A stretch of 64,000 bases of DNA, taken from Rickettsia typhi (GTDB lineage Bacteria > Pseudomonadota > Alphaproteobacteria > WRAU01 > Hepatincolaceae). Each line of letters opens with the position of its first letter. Positions within the stretch are counted from its first letter, which is position 1. The notes under the pieces were generated by a model. That model made no database searches and was not told the DNA's origin. It was given only the letters and a program-made list of their open reading frames with translations. Where the stretch lies: NCBI GenBank assembly GCA_945888065.1, contig CAMCZU010000001.1, forward strand, positions 62,001 through 126,000, given 5' to 3'. This document shows positions 10,164 to 19,034 of the stretch, one piece after another. The translations under genes and the position numbers were made by a program.

Positions 10164-11670
10164 TCATTTCAACCGGTTGCTCAACATTCATTAAACTTAA
10201 AATTGTGGGAGCTACATCAGCTAACTTTCCATTGATTAATCCATTGTAAGATCCTTTATGATTAACTACAATGCACCTTACTAAATTAGTAGTGTGTTGT
10301 GTATGAGGAACATTATTTCTTTCATCCCACATTGTTTCACAATTGCCGTGATCTGCAATTAAAACCCAAATATAATCATTTTCTATCACTGCTTTTTCTA
10401 TTTTTGCTAAACATTTATCAACTGCACTTGTAGCTTTTTTTCCAGCTTCTAATACTCCTGTATGCCCTACCATATCACCATTGGCATAATTTACCACAAT
10501 AAAATCATATTTTTTAGAATCTATAGCATCTACTAATTTATCTGTAATTTCAAAAGCTGACATTTCAGGCTTTAGATCATAAGTTGGAACATCTTTAGGC
10601 GATGGAACTAAAATTCTGTCTTCTCCAACAAAATTTTCTTCACGTCCACAACTAAAAAAGAAAGTTACATGTGGATATTTTTCAGTTTCTGCTACTCTTA
10701 ATTGTTTTAAATTTTTATAAGCTAACCACTCACCTAAACCATTTTTTAAATTAATAGGCTCAAAAATAATATCTAATTTTTGTGCTAAGCTATCAGAATA
10801 ACTAACCATACCCAAAGATTTAGCAAATCTTACAATTTTTTTTCTATCAAACCCTTTAAAATCTTCAACTACCAAAGAATCTAAAATTTCACGAGCTCTA
10901 TCAGTTCTAAAATTAACCATAAATAGCATATCACCATCATTAGCACCACTATAATTACCAATTGTGCTAGGCAAAATAAATTCATCATTAATGTTGTTAT
11001 TATACGAATTTTCTAATACATCTTCATAAGAATTAAAATTTGGAGCATCTGCTAATACAATTGCTTTATAAGCTAATTCAACTCTATCCCATCTGTTATC
11101 TCTATCCATAGCATAATATCTACCGCAAAGAGTTGCTAAAGATATATTTGAGTGCTGATTTAACAATTTTTCTAACACACTAAAATAACCTTTTGCACTT
11201 TGAGGTGGAGTATCACGACCATCACTAAACAAATGTAGCTTTACATTTATTCCATTTATAGCGAATAATTTAGCACAATACAAAATATGATCTAAATGAG
11301 AATGCACTCCACCATTAGAAAATAATCCCATAATGTGGATTGATTTTTTAGAATCTTTTAAATATGTAATAGCTTTTTGAATTTTTGAATTATTTTCAAA
11401 AGATTTATCTTCAATAGCTTTATTTACACGAGGAAGTTCTTGGAATACAATTCTACCTGCCCCAATATTTGTATGGCCTACTTCAGAATTTCCCATTTGA
11501 CCCTCTGGTAAGCCAACATCTAATCCAAAGGTTATTAAATTAGAATTTATATTGTCTTTTAATAGGCGATGCCAAGTTGGTGTATCACCTTGTTCTACGG
11601 CATTATATAGTGTGTTTTTATCTTCACCCCAACCATCTAATATACTAAGCAATACTTTTTTATTAGCCAT
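10138..11670 (-). CDS. gpmI: 2,3-bisphosphoglycerate-independent phosphoglycerate mutase
   Basis: LLSILDGWG, GNSEVGHTNIGAGR, HSHLDHI, NYANGDMVGHTG, ADHGNCETM. Confidence 0.97.
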   Translation of the reverse strand: MANKKVLLSILDGWGEDKNTLYNAVEQGDTPTWHRLLKDNINSNLITFGLDVGLPEGQMGNSEVGHTNIGAGRIVFQELPRVNKAIEDKSFENNSKIQKAITYLKDSKKSIHIMGLFSNGGVHSHLDHILYCAKLFAINGINVKLHLFSDGRDTPPQSAKGYFSVLEKLLNQHSNISLATLCGRYYAMDRDNRWDRVELAYKAIVLADAPNFNSYEDVLENSYNNNINDEFILPSTIGNYSGANDGDMLFMVNFRTDRAREILDSLVVEDFKGFDRKKIVRFAKSLGMVSYSDSLAQKLDIIFEPINLKNGLGEWLAYKNLKQLRVAETEKYPHVTFFFSCGREENFVGEDRILVPSPKDVPTYDLKPEMSAFEITDKLVDAIDSKKYDFIVVNYANGDMVGHTGVLEAGKKATSAVDKCLAKIEKAVIENDYIWVLIADHGNCETMWDERNNVPHTQHTTNLVRCIVVNHKGSYNGLINGKLADVAPTILSLMNVEQPVEMNGCSLLKK

Positions 11671-11740
11671 TTTTTTTACTTTATCCTTTATATATAAATT
11701 ATTTTTGTATATTCAAAATATTATCATTTTATTTTAAAAA

Positions 11741-12841
11741 TTAAACATTAAATCTAAATAAAATTATATCACCATCGCATACAACATAATTTTTACCTTC
11801 TTGCCTCATTTTGCCATTTTCTTTAGCTTTTTGTTCTCCACCAAGTTTTATAAAATCTTCATAAGCTATTGTTTCTGCACAAATAAAACCTCTTTCAAAA
11901 TCTGAATGGATTTCTCCTGCTGCTTGTGGGGCTTTGTATCCTACTTTAATAGTCCAAGCTCTTGTTTCTTTTGGACCCGAAGTAAAAAACGTTTGCAATC
12001 CTAAAAGTGAAAAAGCACATTTTACTATTTTATCTAATCCTGTTTCATTTAATCCTAATGCTTGTAAATATTCTTGTCTTTCTTGTATATCTGTTAAAGT
12101 AGATACTTCTTGCTCTATTTTTGCACAAATTATTACATATTTAGCATTTTCTTTTTTTGCTAATTCTGCGACCATTTTAACATATTTATTTTCTATTAAT
12201 AAATCTTCTTCTGCAACATTACACACATACAAAACAGGCTTTGATGTTAATAAAAATAAGCTTTTTACAACTAATTTTTCTTCTTCTAAAAATTCAATTG
12301 ATCTTACTGGTAAGCCTTGTTTTAATACAGGTAATATTTTATTAATAACATCTAGTTGTTCTTTGCAAATTTTATCTCCAACTTTTGCTTTTTTTTCTAA
12401 ATTTGGAAGCCTTTTTTCTAGGGAATCTAAATCTGCAATCATAAGCTCTGTATCTACAATTTCAGCATCTCGCACAGGATTAACAGAATCTTCAACGTGA
12501 ATAATATTGTTATCATCAAAACAACGCAATACATGAATAATAGCATCTACCTCTTTGATATTACCTAAAAACTGATTACCTAAACCTTCTCCACTATGTG
12601 CTCCTTTTACAAGCCCTGCTATATCTACAAATTCTAGCTTTGCTGGTAAAATTGTTTGTGATTTTGTAATGTTAGCAATTTCAAATAAACGTGCATCATT
12701 TACATCTACAATCCCACGATTTGGTTCAATTGTGCAAAATGGGTAATTTGCAGATTGTGCATTTTGAGTAGATGTAAGAGCATTGAATAGTGTAGATTTT
12801 CCAACATTTGGTAATCCCACTATTCCACAATTTAAACTCAT
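11741..12841 (-). CDS. ychF: Ribosome-binding ATPase YchF (Obg family)
   Basis: CGIVGLPNVGKSTLFNALT, IAGLVKGAHSGEGLGNQFL, C-terminal TGS domain. Confidence 0.97.
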   Translation of the reverse strand: MSLNCGIVGLPNVGKSTLFNALTSTQNAQSANYPFCTIEPNRGIVDVNDARLFEIANITKSQTILPAKLEFVDIAGLVKGAHSGEGLGNQFLGNIKEVDAIIHVLRCFDDNNIIHVEDSVNPVRDAEIVDTELMIADLDSLEKRLPNLEKKAKVGDKICKEQLDVINKILPVLKQGLPVRSIEFLEEEKLVVKSLFLLTSKPVLYVCNVAEEDLLIENKYVKMVAELAKKENAKYVIICAKIEQEVSTLTDIQERQEYLQALGLNETGLDKIVKCAFSLLGLQTFFTSGPKETRAWTIKVGYKAPQAAGEIHSDFERGFICAETIAYEDFIKLGGEQKAKENGKMRQEGKNYVVCDGDIILFRFNV

Positions 12842-12855
12842 TTTTTTAATTCTCC

Positions 12856-13410
12856 TTAATTATTTATATTATTTATAAATTCATTAAATTTTTTTTCTAT
12901 TAATAAATCAAAACTATTAATTATTTTATTAGAAATAACCTCTATATCAATTAATTGATTCTGAGAAAAATTACTCAATACATAAGAAGATACATCAACT
13001 AAATTATTTGGTCTTCCTATACCAATTTTAATTTTATGAATATTTTTACCTATTTTATTTTGGATATCTTTAATACCATTGTGCCCACCATCTCCAGAAT
13101 TAGTTTTATATTTAATTTTTCCAAAATCTAAGTCTAGATCATCTTGAATAATAATTACATCTTGTGGTAAAATTTTATAAAAACTACACAAACTTGCAAC
13201 ACAATCACCAGATAAGTTCATAAAAGTTTGAGGCTTTACAAAAATTACTTTATTTTGTAAAAAATTTTTTTCACTCAATAAACCCTTAAAATTTAATTTC
13301 CACGACAAATTATAAAACTTGGCAATACAATCTAACACCATAAATCCTACATTATGCTTTGTAAGTTTATAGTTATCACCAATATTACCAAGCCCTACAA
13401 TTAATATCAT
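12856..13410 (-). CDS. pth: Peptidyl-tRNA hydrolase
   Basis: ILIVGLGNIGDNYKLTKHNVGF; PQTFMNLSG; GGHNGIKDI; KIGIGRP. Confidence 0.96.
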   Translation of the reverse strand: MILIVGLGNIGDNYKLTKHNVGFMVLDCIAKFYNLSWKLNFKGLLSEKNFLQNKVIFVKPQTFMNLSGDCVASLCSFYKILPQDVIIIQDDLDLDFGKIKYKTNSGDGGHNGIKDIQNKIGKNIHKIKIGIGRPNNLVDVSSYVLSNFSQNQLIDIEVISNKIINSFDLLIEKKFNEFINNINN

Positions 13411-13425
13411 ATAGCAATCAATAAA

Positions 13426-14025
13426 TTATTTAGATGCTTGAGAATCTTTTTTAACTTCTTCTTCAGTAGCAGCTGTAATAGATGCAATAGGATAACCCTT
13501 TGGATAGTAAGTTTTAATTCCAGTAGGTAATTTAATATCTTCTATTTTTATCACACTACCAACTCTAGTATCTGCTAAATCAATTTCAATTTGATGTGGA
13601 GCATTTTTAGGATTACAAGCTACCTCTAAGCTATGTGCTATAATATTTAACAATCCACCAGCTTTAAGCCCTGCTGATTTAGAATGATTTTTAAATATAA
13701 CAGGAATATCTAATCTAGTAATTGTTTTTGCACCTACTCTAAGTAAATCAACGTGAATTGGGATATCTTTTACAGGATGTAATTGAATATTTCTCACTAA
13801 AACTTCTTGTTGTTTGTTATCTATACTAACTTTATAAATGTTAGAATATAATGTGCTTTTTACAATTTGAGACATAATCTCTTTAGGATTTAAACAAATA
13901 GATAAAGGCTCTTTATTATCGCCATAAATAGTAGCAGGAACATGTCCTTCGCGTCTATTTAATCTTGAGGCCCCCTTACCTACTTTTTCTCTTTTAATTG
14001 CATTAAATACGAATTGTTCACTCAT
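13426..14025 (-). CDS. rplY: 50S ribosomal protein bL25 (Ctc form)
   Basis: RLNRREGHVPATIYGDNKEP; VRNIQLHPVKDIPIHVDLLRV; upstream of pth. Confidence 0.94.
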   Translation of the reverse strand: MSEQFVFNAIKREKVGKGASRLNRREGHVPATIYGDNKEPLSICLNPKEIMSQIVKSTLYSNIYKVSIDNKQQEVLVRNIQLHPVKDIPIHVDLLRVGAKTITRLDIPVIFKNHSKSAGLKAGGLLNIIAHSLEVACNPKNAPHQIEIDLADTRVGSVIKIEDIKLPTGIKTYYPKGYPIASITAATEEEVKKDSQASK

Positions 14026-14165
14026 AATTTATCTCCAAAAATTTCAAATAAATAGTTTTTAAATAAAAATAACTTACCTCCAAGGGTGTAAGCATTTAAG
14101 CATTATAATATAACTATTGCAATTTGTCTATTGCTTTTATTTTTTATATAAACTATCATTAATTA

Positions 14166-14198
<33 letters not shown>

Positions 14199-14594
14199 AT
14201 GACAACTAAAGTAATAACATTTGGAACTTTTGATTTATTCCACATAGGTCATCTTCGCATTTTACAAAGAGCAAAAGCATTAGGCGATGAATTAATTGTT
14301 GGGGTATGCACAGATGAATATAGCTTTGAGAGAAAAAATAAATACCCTATCAATAATCAAAATCAAAGATATGAAATATTAGATGCACTAAAATGCGTTA
14401 ATAGTGTATTTTTTGAGGAATTTGATAATAAAAAATTTTATATTCAAAAATATAAAGCAGATATTATGGCAATGGGAAGTGACTGGGAAAATCATTTTGA
14501 TTACTTACAAACTTATTGTAAAGTGCAATATTTGCAACGCACTTCCTCTATATCTACTACCCTTATTATAGAAAAAATTATTAATGAGATGTAA
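14199..14594 (+). CDS. TagD-like glycerol-3-phosphate/choline-phosphate cytidylyltransferase family protein
   Basis: TFGTFDLFHIGHLRILQRAKALGDELIVGV nucleotidyltransferase HIGH motif and C-terminal RTSSISTT. Confidence 0.9.
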   Translation: MTTKVITFGTFDLFHIGHLRILQRAKALGDELIVGVCTDEYSFERKNKYPINNQNQRYEILDALKCVNSVFFEEFDNKKFYIQKYKADIMAMGSDWENHFDYLQTYCKVQYLQRTSSISTTLIIEKIINEM

Positions 14595-14597
14595 AAA

Positions 14598-15422
14598 ATG
14601 ACAGAAGATTTAAAAATTCTTTTACATTATGAAAATTGCAATTATTCTCAAATTGGATATAAAAAATTATTGCAAGATTTATTATTAAAACAACTTAAAA
14701 TATTTGATAAAATTTGCAAAAAACATAATATTGAATATTTTTTCACACATGGAACTTTACTTGGAATTATTAGATACCAAAAAATGATACCTTGGGATAT
14801 TGATATTAATATAGGAATGCTTAGAGCAGAATACAATAAGTTTAAACAAGTTTTTAATATATACTCAAATATTATTAGCCTAAAATTTGATGAAAAACAT
14901 ATCTTAGAATATGGTGTAAGCTACTTGTATCATCAAGATATAGCAATTTATCAAAAAATTCAAATTATGCCTTTTGATATTATTTATAAAAAATTTTCAG
15001 TTGGAGAACAAACTGATTTTGCAAAAAATATTTATCAAATTACAAAACAAATCCTTAATAAGGAAATAGATTATAATTATAAAGTAAATGATTATGAATC
15101 TTTTAAAGATAGTATTGATATAAAAAATACAACTATTATACAAAATATTAATTATCCTTATTCAGCAAAGCCAGTTGTATATTTTTATGATGATATCTTC
15201 CCTCTTAAAAATTGTATTTTTCATAATCATAAATATAAAGCATTAATAAATAATTACAATAAATACATATATACAATGTATGGCATAAATACAGAATATA
15301 TAAATTATCAAGCATACAATTATAAAAATGATAACCTACAACTAACTATTGATCTATTAATAAAAGATAGATTAGATAAAAAAATAGAAGAATATTTATT
15401 AAATGATGATGAAATTATTTAA
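14598..15422 (+). CDS. LicD family protein (phosphocholine/phosphoglycerol transferase-like)
   Basis: FFTHGTLLGIIRYQKMIPWDIDINIGM resembles the LicD motif; follows the cytidylyltransferase by 3 bp. Confidence 0.82.
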   Translation: MTEDLKILLHYENCNYSQIGYKKLLQDLLLKQLKIFDKICKKHNIEYFFTHGTLLGIIRYQKMIPWDIDINIGMLRAEYNKFKQVFNIYSNIISLKFDEKHILEYGVSYLYHQDIAIYQKIQIMPFDIIYKKFSVGEQTDFAKNIYQITKQILNKEIDYNYKVNDYESFKDSIDIKNTTIIQNINYPYSAKPVVYFYDDIFPLKNCIFHNHKYKALINNYNKYIYTMYGINTEYINYQAYNYKNDNLQLTIDLLIKDRLDKKIEEYLLNDDEII

Positions 15423-15434
15423 CAATAAACAATT

Positions 15435-16139
15435 TTAATCTTTCTTTTTTTTAAGTCTAATTTTTTCTTTTACATCTAACATTGAAGATGCAATTAATGC
15501 CGTTGGGATTGAAAAAAGTGCAATACCTAAAAATAATAAAATTGTTGTTATAATTTTTCCTGCAACACTCTGAGGTATCATATCACCATATCCAACCGTT
15601 GTTAGTGTGATCACACACCACCAAAGGGATGCAAAAATTGAAGAAAAAGTTTCAGGTTGAAGAGGATTTTCAAAATAATATACAATAGCAGAAAAAATAT
15701 AAATTAAAATACAAGCTACTAAAAATACTCCAAATAATAATACTTTAATTTCTGCTAATGCTTCAAAAAAAACTTCAAAAAGACGATCATTTTTATAATT
15801 AAAATAATTTAAAATTCTCAACAACTTAAAAAGTCTAATTAGCCTAAAAATTTGTAATGGCTCTATAAAAATTACAATTACAGATAAAAAATCAATTATA
15901 CCCCAAAAGCTAAATATATATTTTTTTTTATATTTTGTTAAAAAAATTCTTGTAGCATATTCTATAGTAAAAATAATATTAAAAATCCAATTACCTAGTT
16001 TGTAATATTTTTCATTAATATAACTTAAAGATAGAGAATCAAAAGAATATAAAAGCACATATAAAATAATTATACTTAAGCTACTTAATTCTAAAATTTC
16101 TTTCCATAAATGCTTTTTGTTAAATAATTTCAAATTCAT
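15435..16139 (-). CDS. Voltage-gated K+ channel family protein (6TM, TVGYGD filter)
   Basis: TTVGYGDMIP selectivity filter; S4-like FRLIRLFKLLRIL; multiple TM segments. Confidence 0.92.
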   Translation of the reverse strand: MNLKLFNKKHLWKEILELSSLSIIILYVLLYSFDSLSLSYINEKYYKLGNWIFNIIFTIEYATRIFLTKYKKKYIFSFWGIIDFLSVIVIFIEPLQIFRLIRLFKLLRILNYFNYKNDRLFEVFFEALAEIKVLLFGVFLVACILIYIFSAIVYYFENPLQPETFSSIFASLWWCVITLTTVGYGDMIPQSVAGKIITTILLFLGIALFSIPTALIASSMLDVKEKIRLKKKKD

Positions 16140-17103
16140 TGCTGTCTAAAATTTCTAAACTTAAATATTTTTTATTATCATAACTCATTACTACAAAATT
16201 ATTATATACATCTTTTATATAATTAGTATAATCACTTTTTACAATTAGTTGCTGTATTAAAAATTTAATTATTAAAAAATATGGTAAATATGTTTTTTGA
16301 TTCCTATTTAAAAAAATCAGATCATAATTAGTATTAATAAATCTATTAATACTAGAATTAGATTCAACTTTTATAAAAGATTCTCTATCTAAAACTTTAT
16401 CATAATGAGAAACAATATCCCTAATTCTTTTAACATCTGTTAATATTGGTATAAACATTTTATAATTAGAAATACCAAAAAAATTAGCTACTTTATTTTT
16501 TATATCATCATTAAAACTGCATAATTTATAAACATCAATTAATGCACCAAAACTTAGTCCTTCTAAAGCTATCCAAGCTGGAGCAGGTTTAGCATTGCAC
16601 TTACACTTGCTGTATTTGGTTTTTTTGCATTTACAATTCTTTTTAAAATAATAATCAATATGAATATTATTTTGACTTGTAGCTTGAGATTGAATATTAT
16701 TAAATTTTTTATCAATATCTTCATTTGATTTTATATTTGATTTTTTTGCTATATATAAATTTCTTTTTGCATAAAAAGAAGGATCTTTTTTGGAGAAATG
16801 ATAAATTAGCTGAGTTTTAAATGCAATTTCTATAAATTGTAGTAATTGAGATAATAAGGCTTTATATTGTATATCTAAATAATATAAATTTACAATTTCA
16901 CTAAATTTTGCTTCATTTTTATAAATATCTTTACATATATTTTTATCTTTTAAAAAGGGAAATCTATAAGAATTAAACCTATGGTAAGATGTTATGCTTA
17001 AAAAATTTTCAGCATTTTTATTATCATCAATATTCAAACCTCTTTCTTGCATCAAACTTATTTGACTTTCAAAAGATTTCCATTGTTTGTTGTTTTTAGA
17101 CAT
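16120..17103 (-). CDS. Abi_2 (AbiD/F-like) family protein with HEPN-type RX4H motif
   Basis: Abi_2-like N-terminus (ISLMQERGLNIDDNKNAENFLSITSYHRFNSYRFPFL), WIALEGLSFGAL, RDIVSH; overlaps the channel gene by 20 bp. Confidence 0.83.
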   Translation of the reverse strand: MSKNNKQWKSFESQISLMQERGLNIDDNKNAENFLSITSYHRFNSYRFPFLKDKNICKDIYKNEAKFSEIVNLYYLDIQYKALLSQLLQFIEIAFKTQLIYHFSKKDPSFYAKRNLYIAKKSNIKSNEDIDKKFNNIQSQATSQNNIHIDYYFKKNCKCKKTKYSKCKCNAKPAPAWIALEGLSFGALIDVYKLCSFNDDIKNKVANFFGISNYKMFIPILTDVKRIRDIVSHYDKVLDRESFIKVESNSSINRFINTNYDLIFLNRNQKTYLPYFLIIKFLIQQLIVKSDYTNYIKDVYNNFVVMSYDNKKYLSLEILDSNEFEII

Positions 17104-17121
17104 TTTCTTTTTGGTTATAAA

Positions 17122-17169
17122 AAAAAGGATTATAAAATAAATAATAAAACTTACTTCATAATCCTTTTT
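17122..17169 (-). terminator. Hairpin terminator candidate downstream of prs
   Basis: Inverted repeat AAAAAGGATTAT (17122-17133) / ATAATCCTTTTT (17158-17169). Confidence 0.5.
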
Positions 17170-17261
17170 AAAAAATACATTTTACCCGATCCCGGGATTC
17201 ATAAAATATTATACCTTAATTTTTAAAAAAATACAATTAAAATATAAAAAAATATATATAA

Positions 17262-18200
17262 TTAACTTAAAAATAAATCAGACATAGATTTATTTTCTAC
17301 AGTTCTTTTAATACTTTGTGCTAAAAGCTGTGCTACAGATAAATACCTAATTTTTTCAATATGATTGGTTTTAGCAATAGAGTTTATTGAATCTGTGCAA
17401 ATAAATTCTACAATTGGAGAATTATTAATATTAACAATAGCTTTACTAGAAAATACTCCGTGGGTAACATAAGCATATACAGAAGTTGCCCCTGCTTTAT
17501 TTAAAGCAATAGAAGCATTACAAAATGTTCCTGCTGAATCTGCAATATCATCAATTAAAATACAATTTTTATCTTTTACTTCTCCAATAATATTCATTAC
17601 CTCTGATACACCTGGGACTGATCTTCTTTTATCTATAATTGCTAAATCGCAACCTAACCATTTAGCAACACTTCTTGCTCTCATTACTCCACCAATATCT
17701 GGAGAAACAATTACAACATCACTAAGGGAGCTAAATTTAGCTCTAATATCTTCTACAAATAAAATATTTCCATATAAATTATCCACAGGAACATCAAAAA
17801 AACCCTGAATTTGAGCTGCATGTAAATCTAGGGTTATTAACTTATCTACCCCAGCCTTAGTTATTAAATTAGCTACTAATTTTGCAGAAATTGGAGTGCG
17901 AGGAGCACTTTTTCTATCTTGCCTTGCATATCCAAAATAAGGAACTACTGCTGTAATACTTTTTGCAGAGGCTCTTTTTAATGCATCTATAATAATTAAT
18001 AATTCCATTAAGTTATCATTAACAGGGTATGATGTAGATTGTATTATATACACATCTTCCCCCCTCATGCTTTCTAATATTTCTACACTAATTTCACCAT
18101 CTGCAAAATTTGTAATATTAGATTTTACACAAGACACACCTAAAATTTGTGCGATTTTTTCTGCCAAGGGCTTATTAGCATTTCCAGAAATTAATTTCAT
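17262..18200 (-). CDS. prs: Ribose-phosphate pyrophosphokinase
   Basis: YFGYARQDRKSAPRTPISAKLVANL; VIVSPDIGGVMRARSVA; ILIDDIADSAGT. Confidence 0.97.
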   Translation of the reverse strand: MKLISGNANKPLAEKIAQILGVSCVKSNITNFADGEISVEILESMRGEDVYIIQSTSYPVNDNLMELLIIIDALKRASAKSITAVVPYFGYARQDRKSAPRTPISAKLVANLITKAGVDKLITLDLHAAQIQGFFDVPVDNLYGNILFVEDIRAKFSSLSDVVIVSPDIGGVMRARSVAKWLGCDLAIIDKRRSVPGVSEVMNIIGEVKDKNCILIDDIADSAGTFCNASIALNKAGATSVYAYVTHGVFSSKAIVNINNSPIVEFICTDSINSIAKTNHIEKIRYLSVAQLLAQSIKRTVENKSMSDLFLS

Positions 18201-18246
18201 TTGATAACTCTTAATTAATAATATTTTATAATTCTTATTTTATTTA

Positions 18247-19029
18247 TTATTTTAAAAAAATACAAGACATTTGCAATCCACGATTTTTCTCTCCCCTTAG
18301 AGTAGATCTTCTATGACTAAAAAATTGTTCTTCATTTTCACAAGTATCAATAGCTAAATCATCAATATTTTGTTCTAAAATGCCAGAACTTATTAATCTA
18401 TATTTTGCATAACCTTTTATATCAAATAAAAATTTATTGTTGTTTACTGAGGTAAAAAATTCTTTTGAGGATTCATCTATTTTTAAGTGCTCTATATAAA
18501 AATCACTCCCCACTTCATAAGATTTCTTTCCAATTGAAGGACCAATTGCAACAAATATTTGAGAATTAAAATAAGTATTTGAGTTAATTTGAGATATTGT
18601 ATTTTCAATAATTCCTCTCAATAAACCCTTCCATCCACAATGAATAGCACCAACTATTTTATGAGTTTCCTCTACAAATAATAAAGGAATACAATCAGCA
18701 GTAAAAATACCAATTGGTAAATTTTGCATTTTACAAATTAATCCATCTCCTTGAATATTTTGCATATTTTCTGTGGATAATATATTAGTAATATTAAACA
18801 CATCTGTTGAATGAACTTGCTTTAGAGTAGAAATTGGATTTTTACATTTTAGATAATTTTCAATCATTTTTCTATTTTGTAAAATATTTTCTTGAGAATC
18901 TTGAGTAAAAAAAGATGCATTTAAAGAATCAAAATCTCCACTACTAAACCCTTTTTTTTCATCTAAATGCCTTCCAAAAAAACAATGTTCAATAAAATCA
19001 AATTTTTTTAATAATTTAGATTGATACAT
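18247..19029 (-). CDS. pgeF: Purine nucleoside phosphorylase / laccase-domain protein (YfiH family)
   Basis: LKQVHSTDV; GLICKMQNLPIGIFTADCIPLLF; AIHCGWKGLLRGI; IGPSIGKKSYEV. Confidence 0.94.
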   Translation of the reverse strand: MYQSKLLKKFDFIEHCFFGRHLDEKKGFSSGDFDSLNASFFTQDSQENILQNRKMIENYLKCKNPISTLKQVHSTDVFNITNILSTENMQNIQGDGLICKMQNLPIGIFTADCIPLLFVEETHKIVGAIHCGWKGLLRGIIENTISQINSNTYFNSQIFVAIGPSIGKKSYEVGSDFYIEHLKIDESSKEFFTSVNNNKFLFDIKGYAKYRLISSGILEQNIDDLAIDTCENEEQFFSHRRSTLRGEKNRGLQMSCIFLK

Positions 19030-19034
19030 AATTT

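Noticed and set aside
11552-12500. Plus-strand ORFs 11552..11737 and 11934..12500 antisense to gpmI and ychF
   Set aside because: Antisense to strongly conserved genes; low-complexity translations.
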